Positions 1 through 7,972 of a stretch of 64,000 nucleotides of DNA are shown here, one piece after another (the first letter of the stretch is position 1; each line of letters begins with the position of its first letter). The DNA is from Terriglobia bacterium (GTDB taxonomy: Bacteria > Acidobacteriota > Terriglobia > Versatilivoradales > Versatilivoraceae), in the NCBI GenBank assembly GCA_022452285.1, contig JAKUNG010000016.1, forward strand, positions 1 to 64,000, written 5' to 3'. Under the pieces are notes generated by a model that saw only the letters and a list, made by a program, of their open reading frames with translations, was not told the DNA's origin and did not search any database. The translations under genes were made by a program, and so were the position numbers.

Positions 1-334
1 CAATGAATAAACCACTTACTATTAGACTGACAACTGTTTTCATTCGTCTCGTCACTAGGGAAAGTTAAAGGAATAATTAAATAAAAAGATAAAAGCTTAA
101 TTTAGAATACCAACATCTCTAAGATTATATCGTCTTTCAAATTAAGAGGTAAAGCGGCAAGAGTAAAAAATAATTTATCTCTAAGTTTAGTCACTAAATT
201 TGAATTTTCTAGAGGGTTTATTATAGAGATAAATTTATCAAAAAAAACAAAACATAGGATTCTATCCAAAAAGGTTCTATTTTTTTTATGTTAGTATATA
301 AATAAATTCGGATCTTTGTTTATTTATTCTAGAA
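1..334. other. Left-edge intergenic region, no gene seen
   Basis: This AT-rich stretch precedes the first gene. I see no supported open reading frame, RNA gene or clear promoter. The only local structure is a 12-base palindrome near 228-239 (GATAAATTTATC), too AT-rich to interpret. The true neighbour on the left lies outside the window. Confidence 0.5.
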
Positions 335-355
335 GTGCAATTTATTGGATATTTC

Positions 356-1957
356 ATGTCAGTTTCTGAAAAGAACATAACCTCTAAAGTCGACAAGCAA
401 AACTTAAAAGTTTCTTTAAGGACCCGCTTACTGGTTGCTATTAGCCTTCTAGGTAGTTTAGGTCGAAAGGATTTTAGGGCGGCAGGTGTATATGCCGAAA
501 TGCGTTTTGGAAATTATGCTTTTTGGGGTAAATGGACTAGATTTGTACGGTGGACTTTTTCTCAGATGTTTGTTGTTATCCCAAGTGTCACATTAGATTT
601 AATTATTCCTAGAAAAGTTTCTAAAACACCGATGTGGTTAATGGATAGGAACCCTTTGGAGAACTTTCCCTGGAATCAAGAGTCAAATGCAGCTTTACCT
701 AAAGAAACCGATACAGTTGTAATTGGTGCTGGTTTCACTGGAGCTGCACTGGCCTATCACTGGTCGCGGAGGGCACCTAGTGAACGGAATATGGTTGTTA
801 TCGAGTTAGGTGATCCAGCAAGTGGCAGTTCAGGACGTAATGAAGGCCTGGTTGTTATGGGCAGATATTTTAAGATGGTTCAAGATTCTGTTTTTAAAGC
901 TTTAATAACACTTCAACCAGATTTAACAAGTGCACAACAATTTTCACTATCGAAACAATTTGCCCATGTTTATTGTCGAGCAGCATATCGCAATGCTAGT
1001 TTGATCGAAGAGACAATTAGAGAAGAAGATTTTAATTGTGATTATGTTCGAGCCGGTTGGGTTCAGGGTCAAGATGATTTGAACCAAAAGGCCTTAACTG
1101 ATTCCGTAAAATTAGCTAAAGAAACTGGATTTACTGATTGGGTAAGTATTACTCCAGAAGAAGTTTTGGAAAGAACTGGCATGCATGTCGAACATAATGC
1201 AGGGTGTTCGCTAGGCGCTGCTTCTTGGCATCCAGCAAAGTGGGTTTGGTGTTTACTGACAGCATCTTTAGCAAAAAAAAATGTTAGATTATTTACAAGA
1301 ACTGAGGTTTTGGGGGTTAAGAATTTAGGTAAAAATTACCAAATATCCACTAATAGAGGTTCTTTGCTAGCAAAACATGTTGTCTATGCAACTGAATCTT
1401 ATTCTCCTAGATTGTGCAAACAATTACACAACGTTATTTTGCCTATGCAGCAGCAAGCTGCAAGTGGAGATGGAGGTCCCAAAACTATGAAGCCCCATGT
1501 AGGAATCAGTGCCTCATGGTTTTTTGCAGGCCGTTATGGCCATAAAGTACTATTTGGATCAGGCGGTGGTAGGGTTTCCGATAATGAGGCTGGAAGAAAC
1601 GAACCTTCCCGATTTATAACCAAGTTTGTGGCTGCAGAGATGAAAAAACATTTTGGCTCGTACCACCTTGAGATGAGGAATGAGTGGAGTGGAACAGTGG
1701 GCTATACTCTTGACGAATATCCTATTGTGGGGTCAATAGATAATAAAGGACTCTTTATCATTGCAGGAATGGCTGGTTCTGGAAGCGGTGTTTCTTTCAA
1801 CGGTGGCCGTTGCATTGTTAATAGAATACTAGGTAAAACTGATGAACCAGATGACTACCCTCCTTCTTATTTTGCTCCAAGTCGTCTCATGAATCCAACC
1901 CATCACAAGTGGCCTAAACCGGGGAAACAAGAATTTGGACATACTGAAAATGTCTAG
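356..1957 (+). CDS. FAD-dependent oxidoreductase, DAO family
   Basis: This protein belongs to the FAD-dependent amine/amino-acid oxidoreductase family (DadA/glycine-oxidase-like fold). The dinucleotide-binding motif VIGAGFTG lies about 122 residues from the chosen start, and the C-terminal part has GMAGSGSGVSFNGG, the usual second FAD contact. The substrate cannot be told. The roughly 120 residues before the FAD motif form a basic, hydrophobic-patched extension not expected in the core fold, possibly a membrane-association segment. The frame is open from a GTG at 335; the ATG at 356 is preferred because neither has a good ribosome site and ATG is commoner. It faces the convergent hydroxyacid dehydrogenase 84 bases downstream. 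Confidence 0.8.
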   Translation: MSVSEKNITSKVDKQNLKVSLRTRLLVAISLLGSLGRKDFRAAGVYAEMRFGNYAFWGKWTRFVRWTFSQMFVVIPSVTLDLIIPRKVSKTPMWLMDRNPLENFPWNQESNAALPKETDTVVIGAGFTGAALAYHWSRRAPSERNMVVIELGDPASGSSGRNEGLVVMGRYFKMVQDSVFKALITLQPDLTSAQQFSLSKQFAHVYCRAAYRNASLIEETIREEDFNCDYVRAGWVQGQDDLNQKALTDSVKLAKETGFTDWVSITPEEVLERTGMHVEHNAGCSLGAASWHPAKWVWCLLTASLAKKNVRLFTRTEVLGVKNLGKNYQISTNRGSLLAKHVVYATESYSPRLCKQLHNVILPMQQQAASGDGGPKTMKPHVGISASWFFAGRYGHKVLFGSGGGRVSDNEAGRNEPSRFITKFVAAEMKKHFGSYHLEMRNEWSGTVGYTLDEYPIVGSIDNKGLFIIAGMAGSGSGVSFNGGRCIVNRILGKTDEPDDYPPSYFAPSRLMNPTHHKWPKPGKQEFGHTENV

Positions 1958-2041
1958 GTATCAAACAAAAGACATAGAGATATAATTCTCTTAGGGTTAC
2001 TGGATGGATTTGGTCATTCATATAATCTTTCCACATTTAAT

Positions 2042-3025
2042 CTATTGATCAATGCGATAAATTGGTTCTAGCCCACAAGCTACTCGATTTAAGTTTTCCA
2101 CAACCATATTTATTCGATTTTCAAGAGTTCCATCAGTTTGACCTGCAGTGTGTGGAGTTGCAATAACATTGGGTAGAAGTAGTAAAGGAGATTTTGGATC
2201 TATTGGTTCTTTACTGAAGACGTCGAGACCTGCGCCAGCCAACCTTTTTTCTGTTAGGGCGGTATAGAGAGCGGATTCATCAACCAAGGCCCCTCGTGCG
2301 ACATTGATTAGAAAAGCAGTTGGTTTCATTAAACGAAATTTAGTGTCATTCATAAGGTGATGGGTATCTTGGTTGAGGTGGAGATGTAAGGAAATAAAAT
2401 CGCTATGACTTAAAACTTCATCCAATTCATTAGGTCCGCCAAAAAAATCAACTCCCAATTCTTTTTGCTCCTCTTGTGAAACTTGACGGATGTCAATTGC
2501 AGATATTTTCATTGAAAAATTCATGGCCCTTTTTGCTAGAGCCGTAGCACTAGCTCCAAAGCCAATTAAACCTAGGCGACGATTTTTAAGTTCCGTTCCG
2601 ATCGGTATCCCAACTATACTTTTGTCTAGGTGAATCTGAGTTTCATGCCAGCATCGTGACAACATTATCATGAACATCAATGCATTTTCTGCTAGTGCAA
2701 TCGCACTTGAAGTTCCTGGAGTGTTAGCTGTTGGAATACCTTTTTTTTGCCAATAATTAAGATCAAAACTATCAAAACCAGTGCTAACTAGTTGCCAAAG
2801 TTTAATGGAAGAGGCTAAATCAGCCCACTCTCGCTTAGCTTTTGGACCGGAAAGATCAATGACAACGTCGACTCCTTCAAATTGCCCGTGTGGTGGATTA
2901 TCAAGGTCAAACCGAGTTAAATTGTGATTTTGAGCTACTAATCCTAAAATGTTATTTATTTCTTCTTGTTCCCATAGGTTTGGGACTCTGGAAGAGATCA
3001 AAAGTACATTAAGTTTTTGAGGCAT
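2042..3025 (-). CDS. D-2-hydroxyacid dehydrogenase (NAD-binding)
   Basis: This is a 327-residue member of the D-isomer-specific 2-hydroxyacid dehydrogenase family (SerA/GhrA-like), which interconverts 2-hydroxy and 2-oxo acids with NAD(P). The catalytic set is present: Arg244 in NVARGALVD, Glu273 in GLDVFSKEP and His292 in IATPHTAGQ. The nucleotide motif at 155-160 reads GFGASA, so the third glycine of GxGxxG is alanine, a tolerated variant. There is no ACT or other regulatory domain, so it is not the long SerA form. It is 91 bases downstream of the acyl-CoA ligase on the same strand and may be cotranscribed with it. Confidence 0.85.
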   Translation of the reverse strand: MPQKLNVLLISSRVPNLWEQEEINNILGLVAQNHNLTRFDLDNPPHGQFEGVDVVIDLSGPKAKREWADLASSIKLWQLVSTGFDSFDLNYWQKKGIPTANTPGTSSAIALAENALMFMIMLSRCWHETQIHLDKSIVGIPIGTELKNRRLGLIGFGASATALAKRAMNFSMKISAIDIRQVSQEEQKELGVDFFGGPNELDEVLSHSDFISLHLHLNQDTHHLMNDTKFRLMKPTAFLINVARGALVDESALYTALTEKRLAGAGLDVFSKEPIDPKSPLLLLPNVIATPHTAGQTDGTLENRINMVVENLNRVACGLEPIYRIDQ

Positions 3026-3116
3026 GAATTAAACTCCTATTCTAAAATAATCATATTTATTACAGAGTAAATTCTGAATGGAAACTAATGGAATTCAGAT
3101 ATAAGCTTTAATGTTT

Positions 3117-4616
3117 TTACTTTACAGCACCTTGGAAATTGTTTGCTAATTTTGCCTTATTGACTTTGCCCATGGCATTTCTAGGAAGAATTTTCATCTG
3201 GATATGATGAACGGGTACTTTATATGGAGCCAACTGACTTTTCGCCCATTTTCGAAAAGTATCCCATTGGAAAACAGTTTTGGTTTTTAATACTAAAGCC
3301 ACAGCAACAGACTCGCCCCACTCAGCATCAGGTATTCCAATTACTGCACATTCTTTTATGTCTCGATGGGTTTGAAGTATCCCTTCAATTTCTAGAGCTG
3401 AGACTTTATACCCCCCTGATTTGATGATGTCGACGCTATTTCTTCCTAAAATCTTATATATTCCATTTTCCAGAATAGCTACATCTCCTGTCTTAAACCA
3501 GCCTTGTTGGAAAGACTTCTTAGTTTCTTTGGGCCGTTGCCAGTATTCACTGAAGACATTGGGGCCTTTTACCTGAATCTCTCCTGGAATACCAGGTTCA
3601 ACGACATGTCCATTTTCGTTGACTAGTCGTACTTTAACTCCTGGAAGGGGTAAACCTACATAACCTGGCACACGTTTACCTTCAAGGGGATTGGAGAGGG
3701 CCATTCCAATTTCAGTCATACCATACCGTTCAAGAAGAAAATGCCCACTAATTCTCTTCCATTTTTTTAAGGTTTGAATAGGAAGTGCAGCAGATCCAGA
3801 GACCATTAAACGAATCTTAGAACAAGCTTTAGACCAAAATTGTTGCTGTTCAGGTGGAGATTCTTCCCAAGTTGATATTAACTTTGAATAGATAGTAGGA
3901 ACTGCCATAAATAATGTAAGATTGCTTTGAACGAAATGTTGCCAAACGACCTTGGAGTTAAAGTTTAGTAACATTTCACATGTTGCTCCTGACCAAAGAG
4001 CACAGTTTAAAATATTAATGATGCCGTGTACGTGATGAAGGGGTAGAATCTGAAGGATATGATCATCCTGTTTCCACTTCCAAGCTTTTACAAGTGTTTC
4101 AATTTGTGACTGAATATTTTTGTGAGTTGAGATAACTCCTTTGGGTCGACCAGTTGTGCCACTCGTATACAAAATCATTGCCCTTCGTTTAGAAGAGAGT
4201 AACGGTAATTCAGGTGAATCGATTTGTGTACAAAAAGCACTCTCCAATATTATTTGTGTTCTTGTTCTTTTGGCAATAGGTTTAATTATATCTATAAAAT
4301 CATTGTTAGTTACTATTACACTAGCTCCACTATTCTGAACAATATATTCTAACTCAGGAGCAGGATGTGAAGTACAAAGTGGTACAGCAATTCCTCCCGC
4401 CCGCCAAATTCCCCACTGTACTTTGACATATGAAAAATCTGAAGGTAACAGAAAGGCCACCCTCTTTTCTTTGAGATCTGAGGAACTATGCAAAAGATTT
4501 TTTGCTACTTGTTCTGATTGCTGAAACAAATCAGAATAAGAAAAAGAACCTTTTGGTGTTAGAATTGCCGTTCGTTCTTGAAATTTTTTTGCTCGCTCAA
4601 TTAGATGTATAGTCAT
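3117..4616 (-). CDS. Malonyl-CoA-synthetase-like AMP-dependent ligase
   Basis: This ANL-superfamily adenylate-forming enzyme makes an acyl-CoA from a carboxylate, ATP and CoA. The P-loop motif YTSGTTGRPKG is at 150-160, LPLHHVHG at 191-198, then ERYGMTEIGMALSNP and the C-terminal lysine region LPRNAMGKVNK. The LPLHHVHG and RYGMTEIGMALSNP segments are the form seen in malonyl/methylmalonyl-CoA synthetases (MatB/ACSF3), so a dicarboxylate substrate is inferred. At 499 residues it matches that family. It is transcribed away from the TauD-type gene, with a 127-base divergent spacer. A medium-chain acyl-CoA ligase is the main alternative. Confidence 0.8.
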   Translation of the reverse strand: MTIHLIERAKKFQERTAILTPKGSFSYSDLFQQSEQVAKNLLHSSSDLKEKRVAFLLPSDFSYVKVQWGIWRAGGIAVPLCTSHPAPELEYIVQNSGASVIVTNNDFIDIIKPIAKRTRTQIILESAFCTQIDSPELPLLSSKRRAMILYTSGTTGRPKGVISTHKNIQSQIETLVKAWKWKQDDHILQILPLHHVHGIINILNCALWSGATCEMLLNFNSKVVWQHFVQSNLTLFMAVPTIYSKLISTWEESPPEQQQFWSKACSKIRLMVSGSAALPIQTLKKWKRISGHFLLERYGMTEIGMALSNPLEGKRVPGYVGLPLPGVKVRLVNENGHVVEPGIPGEIQVKGPNVFSEYWQRPKETKKSFQQGWFKTGDVAILENGIYKILGRNSVDIIKSGGYKVSALEIEGILQTHRDIKECAVIGIPDAEWGESVAVALVLKTKTVFQWDTFRKWAKSQLAPYKVPVHHIQMKILPRNAMGKVNKAKLANNFQGAVK

Positions 4617-4743
4617 TTACTACCCTTGTAGGTCTTAAAGAATATCATAACTAATTTAGTCATGTTCTTCTGTAATATTGCCATATAATTGAAAGATAAA
4701 GTTTGCACACTCTAGAAAATCAGAATCCAAGTGAAATGAAAAA

Positions 4744-5550
4744 ATGGAGAATTTAAAAGTAATCCCCACTGGTCAAGCCTTAGGAGCTGAAATATTTGGA
4801 CTTGACCTCACTCGTCCTTTATCTCGGCCTTCTATTAATGGCTTAAGGCAAGCACTACTTGACTACTCATTGATTTTTTTCAGAAACCAGTCATTAAGTG
4901 AACAGAATCAAGTAAATTTTACCCGCTACTTTGGTAAGCCAGTTGAACATGTTCGGAAGCAGTTAGACCGGCCAATCAAGGAAATTTTCCTCATCTCTAA
5001 TATAAAAAAAGAAGGTAAAGCAATTGGTGCTCTAAGCAATGATGAGATTGGGTTTCATTCGGACCTCTCTTACTTGCCTCAGCCCGGAACAATTTCCACG
5101 CTTTATGCAGTTCAATTACCAAAAAACAAAGGTGCCACACAATGGTGCAATGGTTATAGTTCTTATGAGGCACTAGATAATAGTACCAAAGAACGAATTC
5201 AGAGGTTGAAAGCAGTTCATCGACACTCACTAGAGGAACAAAATCCAGATAAACCTGCTGCTCATCCTCTAGCTTGTACTCATCCTGAAACGGGTCGTAA
5301 AACCTTGTATCTAGGTCCTCACCTCACCAGATATATTGTCGGAGTCGACAAAAACGAGAGTAAGCAGATCCTAGACAAACTTTTTAATCATATATCTCAA
5401 CCACAGTTTGTGTGGACTCACCATTGGCAGTTAGGTGATTTTGTAATTTGGGATAATCGATGCACTATGCACCGTAGAGAAGGGTTTTCTTCTCTAGAGA
5501 CTCGCCTTCTCAAACGGACTCAGGTTTTCAACAACCAAACTCCCTATTAG
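4744..5550 (+). CDS. TauD/TfdA-family 2-oxoglutarate dioxygenase
   Basis: This non-haem Fe(II)/2-oxoglutarate-dependent oxygenase has a complete facial triad: His105 and Asp107 in GFHSDLSY and His243 in NRCTMHRRE. Arg254, eleven residues after the last histidine, matches the 2-oxoglutarate-binding arginine of TauD. The 268-residue length is normal for TauD/TfdA. The substrate is not recognisable; taurine, alkylsulfates, aromatic ethers and amino-acid derivatives are all used in this family. It is divergent from the ligase and convergent with the sirtuin. No TauABC-type transporter is nearby. Confidence 0.85.
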   Translation: MENLKVIPTGQALGAEIFGLDLTRPLSRPSINGLRQALLDYSLIFFRNQSLSEQNQVNFTRYFGKPVEHVRKQLDRPIKEIFLISNIKKEGKAIGALSNDEIGFHSDLSYLPQPGTISTLYAVQLPKNKGATQWCNGYSSYEALDNSTKERIQRLKAVHRHSLEEQNPDKPAAHPLACTHPETGRKTLYLGPHLTRYIVGVDKNESKQILDKLFNHISQPQFVWTHHWQLGDFVIWDNRCTMHRREGFSSLETRLLKRTQVFNNQTPY

Positions 5551-5625
5551 TAGCTTTTAAGCACTGAATAGATGTCAGGATGTTAATGGGTTCATCTCTT
5601 AATATTTTTGATGTCAATTAAAATA

Positions 5626-6396
5626 TCAAGAATAGACTTTTTCCCAGTCACTAGACTTTTTTGATATGAGTTGAGGTAGTATTCTGGTGATTTCACCTCT
5701 TATAACAGAATCGGCAAATCTGTCTACTGGGGTTTCAGTTCGATTGATAATGACAAGTTTGGCACCGGACTCTTTGGCTAAGACTGGAAGAGAAGCAGCA
5801 GGTTCTACTACAAGAGAAGAACCTACTGCCAGGAAAATTTCACAAGATTGGGCAGCTTGGCGAGCTTTTTCAAGAATTTCCGTTGAAAGAGATTGACCAA
5901 ATGAAATAGTAGATGGCTTGAGTAGCCCTTGACATATATAACATTTTGGCTCGGTTTCTCCTTGGCGTATCCGATTAACTGCTTCATTCATTGTGATTTT
6001 ATTACTGCAACTCAAGCAGTTGGCTTCAGTAGTTGTTCCGTGAAGTTCTAGGACTAATTTAGGATCGAGACCCGATCGTTGATGCAGACCATCAATATTC
6101 TGAGTGATTAGAGAGATTAATTTTTCTTGTTTTGCCAGGCTGACAAAAGCACGATGACCTAAGTTAGGATGTGCATCACGAATAGAGGGCCATATCTCTA
6201 CTTTTTGACGCCAGTATTCAATTCGGTCAGTTGTATTCTGCAGAAATTCTTGAAAATATACTGTTCGATTTTTAGCCCAAACACCGCTAGGACTTCTGAA
6301 ATCTGGAATGCCCGACTCGGTTGAAATACCCGCTCCAGTAAAACCTGTTATAGATTGAGCAGTTGCAATCCACTCTTTAATTTCTTCGAGTATCAT
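5626..6396 (-). CDS. cobB: Sir2-family NAD-dependent protein deacylase
   Basis: This 256-residue sirtuin removes acyl groups from protein lysines with NAD. GAGISTESGIPDFRS is at 21-35, TQNIDGLHQRSG around 98-109, the catalytic base His119 in ELHGTTTE, four zinc cysteines at 127, 130, 152 and 155, and the NAD motif VGSSLVVEPAA near the C-terminus. All key residues of the bacterial CobB class are present. In Sir2 proteins that favour succinyl groups a Tyr-x-x-Arg pair follows the first motif; here YWRQK at 61-65 comes close but I cannot decide specificity. The gene name is by family. Confidence 0.88.
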   Translation of the reverse strand: MILEEIKEWIATAQSITGFTGAGISTESGIPDFRSPSGVWAKNRTVYFQEFLQNTTDRIEYWRQKVEIWPSIRDAHPNLGHRAFVSLAKQEKLISLITQNIDGLHQRSGLDPKLVLELHGTTTEANCLSCSNKITMNEAVNRIRQGETEPKCYICQGLLKPSTISFGQSLSTEILEKARQAAQSCEIFLAVGSSLVVEPAASLPVLAKESGAKLVIINRTETPVDRFADSVIRGEITRILPQLISKKSSDWEKVYS

Positions 6397-6457
6397 AAAC
6401 TAAATGTTTCTGAAAAGTCTGAATGGCAACAAGTTGTTCATTACCAAGTTATTAATA

Positions 6458-7930
6458 TTAAGCTAGAACCTTTTTTACTACTTGGCCTCTTACTCCAGTT
6501 AATCGCTGGTCAAGACCCTGATAGAAGAATGTTAGTTTGGTGTGGTCAAGACCCATAAGATGTAAAATAGTAGCGTGCAGGTCTGAAACATGACAGTGAT
6601 CCTGAACAGCTTTAAACCCTAACTCATCAGTAGCGCCAACTGCTTGACCACCTTTTACTCCTGCTCCTGCTAGCCACATGCTAAAGCCGTGCCAATCATG
6701 ATCTCGTCCTGGTTTTCCAATACCCTCACTAGTTGGAGTTCGACCAAACTCACCACCCCAGATTAAGAGTGTTTCGTCCCAAAGACCTGTACGTTTTAGG
6801 TCAGAAATTAGAGCAGCAATAGGTTGGTCAGTTTCACTAGCATGTAGTTTATGATTAGTAATGCAATCCCCATGTCCATCCCAAGTATCTTCAATGTGAC
6901 CACCACCAGAATACAGTTGGATAAACCGGACACCGTTTTCCAATAGTCTACGAGTGATTAAGCACTTACGCCCAAAATCTGCTGTTATGGGATTATTAAG
7001 ACCATACATTTCTTGTGTTTTTTTATTTTCCTGATTAATGTCTACAACCTCTGTAGCTGTTGTCTGCATTCGATAAGCCAGTTCATAAGCATTTATTCTG
7101 CCTAGTAGCTCTGATTCTTCAGGATGGGATTTTAAGTGTTCTTGATTGAGAGTCTGAAGCAAGTCCAACGAGTGACGTTGTGTTTTGTTATCAATCTGAG
7201 ATGGTGTTGCTAAATCTAGTAGTGGTGCACCTGAACTTCGGAATAATGTACCCTGATAGGGGGCAGGCATATAACCAGCAGTCCAGTTGGAAGGCCCACT
7301 GATAGGTCCACCACGAGGGTCAGTCATCACTACAAAACTAGGTAAACTTTGATTCGATGTCCCTAATCCATAACTCAGCCATGAGCCTAAACTCGGTTTT
7401 CCAATGGTTACATTACCCGTATTCATCTGGAGACAGCCTGAAGCATGGGCTGCTGTATCTGTATGCATGGAACGGATGACACATAAATCATCAGCAAATT
7501 TTGCCGTGTGAGGGAATAAGCTACTAATGGGTAGCCCACTCTCACCATAGTTTTGGAATGGAAAAGGGCTTTGCATTAAGTGTCCAATAGGACGGTTATT
7601 TGAGCCGACTGCCGCCTTGCCTTGATAAGCAGTTCCATTAAACTTTGTTAAGGCAGGCTTTGGATCAAAAGTGTCAACTTGGCTAGGTCCCCCATTCATG
7701 AATAGAAAGACAGCGTGTTTAGCCTTAACCTGAAAATGTGGAGCCTTTTCAGCTAGAAGATACTCCTCCTTATTTTTATGTTTTTCAGCTGCTAAAATTT
7801 GATTAAAAAACCCATCTTGAGTCAACAGGTCAGTTAGGGCCAAACCAGCAAAGCCCCCACCAACTTCCCAAAGAAATTGACGTCGATTGCGTTTACAGGA
7901 CGTTGGATTAGGGATGTATCTTTGGAACAT
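6458..7930 (-). CDS. DUF1501 exported protein (sulfatase-like fold)
   Basis: This is a 490-residue DUF1501 protein, a large uncharacterised family common in planctomycetes and related to the alkaline-phosphatase/sulfatase superfamily. A Tat-type signal is visible at the N-terminus (NRRQFLWEVGGGFAGLALTDLL is split here as RRQFLW plus a Gly/Ala/Leu segment), so export in folded form is likely. Family segments FLFMNGGPSQVDTFDPKP, DTWDGHGD and WGGEFGRTP are present. It lies 42 bases downstream of the DUF1549/DUF1553 gene on the same strand, the usual pairing for these families, implying joint function. The biochemical activity is unknown. Confidence 0.85.
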   Translation of the reverse strand: MFQRYIPNPTSCKRNRRQFLWEVGGGFAGLALTDLLTQDGFFNQILAAEKHKNKEEYLLAEKAPHFQVKAKHAVFLFMNGGPSQVDTFDPKPALTKFNGTAYQGKAAVGSNNRPIGHLMQSPFPFQNYGESGLPISSLFPHTAKFADDLCVIRSMHTDTAAHASGCLQMNTGNVTIGKPSLGSWLSYGLGTSNQSLPSFVVMTDPRGGPISGPSNWTAGYMPAPYQGTLFRSSGAPLLDLATPSQIDNKTQRHSLDLLQTLNQEHLKSHPEESELLGRINAYELAYRMQTTATEVVDINQENKKTQEMYGLNNPITADFGRKCLITRRLLENGVRFIQLYSGGGHIEDTWDGHGDCITNHKLHASETDQPIAALISDLKRTGLWDETLLIWGGEFGRTPTSEGIGKPGRDHDWHGFSMWLAGAGVKGGQAVGATDELGFKAVQDHCHVSDLHATILHLMGLDHTKLTFFYQGLDQRLTGVRGQVVKKVLA

Positions 7931-7972
7931 AAATTTACCTCAAAAAATAGTTAACTATGAGCGTTGTTCAAC

